A stretch of 64,000 nucleotides of DNA from Diplosphaera chodatii (taxonomy: Eukaryota > Chlorophyta > Trebouxiophyceae > Prasiolales > Stichococcaceae). The DNA lies in NCBI GenBank assembly GCA_032358165.1, contig JAALGY010000032.1:3100001-3164000 (forward strand), given 5' to 3'. The notes under the pieces were generated by a model. The model searched no databases. It was given only the letters and a program-made list of their open reading frames with translations, and had not been told where the DNA came from. How positions within the stretch are numbered: the stretch's first letter is position 1; each line of letters begins with the position of its first letter. The translations under genes and the position numbers were made by a program. Of the stretch, positions 61,539 to 64,000 are shown one piece after another.

Positions 61539-62344
61539 TCATGTCGCCTCCTGCCACCGCAACTGCTCAAGCGGGATGTTCTTGAAGGGTGGGAACACCG
61601 TCCGAGAGCCAGGCCCAGCTGCCGTCACAGACGTCACCGTCTGCAGCAACACACAGAGCCGCCGTCTCAGCATGCCCGACACCTGCACGCGACGCCTAAC
61701 AACTCGGCGCTCCAGTACCTGCCGTACAGACCGCTGCCAGATGGTTCTCACCTTCTTGCCATCCGGCCGCAGCATGCGTATGACCGCGCCATCAGCTGGC
61801 GGCAGCACGTGCTGCTGCTGGCCGCCGGCTGCTGCTTCTGCTGCGGCCGCCTCTTGCTGCTCATCCTCCTGCCGCTCCTGCTCCAGGGTGGCCCCGAAAT
61901 CAGGCCGCGCTTTCTCGACCCGCAGCACCCCACCCCGCCAGCGGCAGCCATTGTACTACGAGAGGTCAAATGCCATCAGCTTGGGGACACACCAGCGTGT
62001 GTGAACGCATGCACTAGCATCTGCCTTCGGTGGCTACCGACATGCGGCAGAAGTGGCATGCAAGAGCAGCAGCATGTGCAGGGTGAATGTGATGTGCACG
62101 CTGACACGACTGTCAATCAATGGCCAGCACTCACGATGCTGAGGCAGCGGTGCAGCGCCTGCTCGCTTGTGGGCGCCAGCTCCACATGTGCAAAGCCACG
62201 GCAGGCGCCAGGTGTGCCACTTGTGCACCCCGACTTGTTGCGGGCCAGCTCGCAGCTGGCAACCGTGCCAAACTGGGTGAAGCGATCCGCGATCATCTCA
62301 GGTGTGGTGTCCTCCTGCAGGCCGCCGACGTACAGGCGCACCAT
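61539..62344 (-). CDS. Small RRM RNA-binding protein, NOL8-like
   Basis: Single RNA recognition motif protein of about 208 residues in two exons, 62344-62135 and 61955-61539. The first exon carries RRM strand 1/RNP2 (MVRLYVGGLQ), the helix TPEMIADRFTQFG and RNP1-like CRGFAHVEL. The second exon opens YNGCRWRGGVLRVEKARPDF, the strand-4 motif typical of nucleolar protein 8, whose relatives act in ribosome assembly. An acidic Glu/Gln/Ala segment follows, then LRPDGKKVRTIW, a basic stretch, and FPPFKNIPLEQLRWQEAT before TGA. The splice GTGAGT to CGTAG keeps phase. Much shorter than animal NOL8, so it corresponds to the N-terminal part only. Further exons inside the second exon are possible. Confidence 0.82.
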
Positions 62345-63007
62345 ACTGACCGCCGGCTGCTGCTCATGCAAAGCACCCAACCCGGCCCCGGAGATGGCCA
62401 AAGGTAACACAGCGCAGCACCACTTCTCACGGTCTCGCTGTTCCAAAGAGTATTGCGACAGAGCCAACAGAGTGTCAGATGCTCTGTGTGCAGCGCAGTG
62501 TCAGGAGGCGGCGGTGTCTCCACGGTGTTACGAGGAATGAAGCCTAGACTGCAGCAACTCAACGCCTCTGGTACCAGCTACGGCAAAGCTGTGCACACTA
62601 CAGCCTGCTTTCCGTTGGATGTGTAACAGCGACCATGCGACATCAAAGTCGCCGGTACGATCTGTTGTGCGAGACAATACCCTATTCCAAGCCACCTCTT
62701 GCCCGGGATGTCTGAGCCCCGCGAGGTACCTGTCACCGGCGCTCAGCGTGCACTACTCAGGCAACTCAACAGCGGAGTGTGACATTCACGGCAGATCGAA
62801 GTCAGGGACTGTCGTTGGCCCGACAACTTGACTTGCCATGGTACCACAGGTCTTGCTAGCTGGCAGCGCGCAGTCTGAAGAATCTCTGCCACTGTGACAT
62901 ACTGTGCTGCTCCCATCAAGCTTCGTACACCTCTGATCCATCAGGAGGCGGCTGAAAAGTCCACAAACTCCAACAACGGCATGCCATCATTGCCCCCTGG
63001 TCCTTGA
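62345..63007. other. Divergent spacer, RRM gene and kinase gene
   Basis: About 660 bases between divergent start codons with no supported exon. Likely carries both promoters. Confidence 0.45.
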
Positions 63008-64000
63008 ATGGACCCCAGCCCTCGCGCCAGCTTGTCGCCTGGCTTGCAATTGGTGCTCATCACAGCAGCGGCAACTACTTTGGGCGTGGTCGCCGGTGGC
63101 GTCCTTGTATATCTGCAGCAGCGGCGGAAGCCCGACCCGCAGCACACTCCAGCCCACATCAGGAGCGACAGCTCTGGCCCTGTGCCGCTGTTCGACTCCG
63201 TGCAGGCAAGTCAACAACCGTGCAAGAGGATACGGTGCCACTACGAGGACGTACTTGCGGGGCAATGCTGGCACGCGCAGAAGACTATGGGTGGAACCAT
63301 TGGATGGCGTTGCTGCTGCAGGGATGGCTGCAGACACAGGCCTCAGGTGGATCACCGGGCGCCAGTCAGCTGGTCGCCACCCAGCGCTCTGGGCGGTCGG
63401 CCACTCTGTCTGGCCCGCCGCCGTCGGTGCCAGAGGTGGACGAGTCACAGTTTGATGGTGCGCACTCTGCCATGGCCGATTAATAGGAGTCACCTCACCA
63501 AATCACACAGTCAGTCACTGTCATGCGTCGCCTGGTGCCTCCAGGTGGTGCCTCCAGGTGCTGTGCTGGCATACAGAAGCACAAGCAAAAGCCGCCTCTG
63601 GTCATGCTTCACAGCTCGATGCCACACATGTGCAGAAGCGCAGAATGAACATGCGCAGGTGATGGCGACGGCCGCAGCGCTGGCACACGCTCAACCAGCA
63701 GGGCATTCGACAAGCGGGACCTGCCGCTGTCGGACTGGGAGATCCATGAGTCGGAGGTGGAGATCTGCAAGCGGGATGATGGCAGCCTGTGGCATCTTGG
63801 TGGCGGCAGTTTTGGGCAGGTCTTCAAGGCCATTCGCAATGGAGTCCAGCCCGTGGCAGGTGCAGAACGTCCAGTCCGTTTCCCACCAGCACGTCAGTGG
63901 ACGGTGCAGTTCGCCGAAGGACACCTGCGCGCATGGTTAGCGCTGGTAGAGCGTGCGAATAACCAGGGTGCAAACCTGCTCACTGCAGTCAAAGTATTTC
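63008..64000 (+). CDS. Membrane-anchored protein kinase, 5' part (runs off the window)
   Basis: Begins MDPSPRASLSPGLQ, then one hydrophobic segment (LVLITAAATTLGVVAGGVL) followed by YLQQRRKPD, reading as a single membrane anchor with a basic cytosolic flank. Exon 1 ends at 63206 at LFDSVQ with a GC donor (GCAAGT). A second exon (ASGGSPGASQLVATQ to DESQFD) joins in phase to a third giving FDKRDLPLSDWEIHESE, then the glycine-rich loop LGGGSFGQVFKA. The next junction (63859 to 63989) produces VAVKVF, the ATP-anchoring Lys motif. Only subdomains I and II are inside the window; catalytic residues lie beyond it. The N-terminal segment is too short for an extracellular ligand domain. Ser/Thr or Tyr specificity cannot be told. 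Confidence 0.85.

Noticed and set aside
61530..62540. Plus-strand open frame of about 336 codons
   Set aside because: Antisense to the RRM gene, whose minus-strand motifs and splice phase are convincing.
1..64000. Nuclear code change with TAG read as Gln (in-frame TAG near 8787, and TAG just before the fusion gene's ATG at 45196)
   Set aside because: Well-supported genes end at TAG, TAA and TGA exactly where their families end, so TAG is a normal stop here.
1..64000. CRISPR arrays, bacterial operons, transposons with terminal repeats, rRNA or tRNA genes
   Set aside because: No spaced direct repeats, transposase or reverse-transcriptase motifs, or cloverleaf with a T-loop consensus were seen by eye. 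A tRNA scan could still find something small.

Overview
This window is nuclear DNA of a green plant-lineage organism, most likely a chlorophyte green alga. Base composition is moderately GC-rich by eye. Genes are cut into many short exons. Introns are mostly GT-AG with acceptors that very often read TGCAG, and a few are GC-AG. Gene content fits this reading: a 4-hydroxyphenylpyruvate dioxygenase with a targeting-type leader, a plant SRT2/SIRT4-like sirtuin, an HVA22/REEP protein, holocytochrome c synthase and SmD1. There is no bacterial operon structure, CRISPR array or rRNA. The standard genetic code holds: well-supported genes end in TAA, TAG and TGA.

The left third (about 1.5-21.8 kb, all minus strand) is occupied by two very large multi-exon paralogues in tandem. 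The upstream copy (start 21790) opens with two adjacent PHD fingers, followed by a long Pro/Gln/Ser-rich linker, several conserved blocks of unknown function, an SR-rich tract and a conserved C-terminal half. The second copy (start 10704) repeats these blocks in the same order but has no PHD fingers and carries one in-frame TAG. They look like nuclear chromatin or RNA-processing proteins, but most of their domains are not recognisable by eye.

The middle holds, left to right: an S10 serine carboxypeptidase with a polyglutamine insertion (22.3-25.2 kb, plus), a GC-rich tract without a clear gene, an Ala/Pro-rich protein of unknown function (27.1-29.9 kb, plus), holocytochrome c synthase (31.4-32.8 kb, minus), a TPR plus CS-domain protein (33.2-37.1 kb, minus), HPPD (38.1-40.7 kb, minus), SmD1 (41.2-41.9 kb, plus), and an unusual fusion joining an NSF/Sec18 N-terminal domain, a BTB-like domain and a cytochrome b5 domain (42.3-45.2 kb, minus).

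The right third holds a METTL21-type methyltransferase (45.9-47.0 kb, plus), a PHOSPHO1-type HAD phosphatase (47.3-49.1 kb, plus), an unrecognised minus-strand gene (49.3-50.9 kb), HVA22/REEP (51.1-52.4 kb, plus), a WD40 protein (52.7-55.6 kb, minus), the sirtuin (56.0-58.6 kb, plus), a flavin-reductase-like protein (59.3-61.3 kb, plus), a small NOL8-like RRM protein (61.5-62.3 kb, minus) and the start of a membrane-anchored protein kinase that runs off the window (63.0 kb on, plus). The genes are unrelated housekeeping functions rather than a pathway cluster. The main architectural signals are the tandem paralogues, the NSF-N/BTB/cytochrome b5 fusion, and several head-to-head gene pairs separated by about 420-480 bp. 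Exon boundaries were chosen by hand from splice signals, reading phase and remembered family sequences; terminal exons are the least certain parts.
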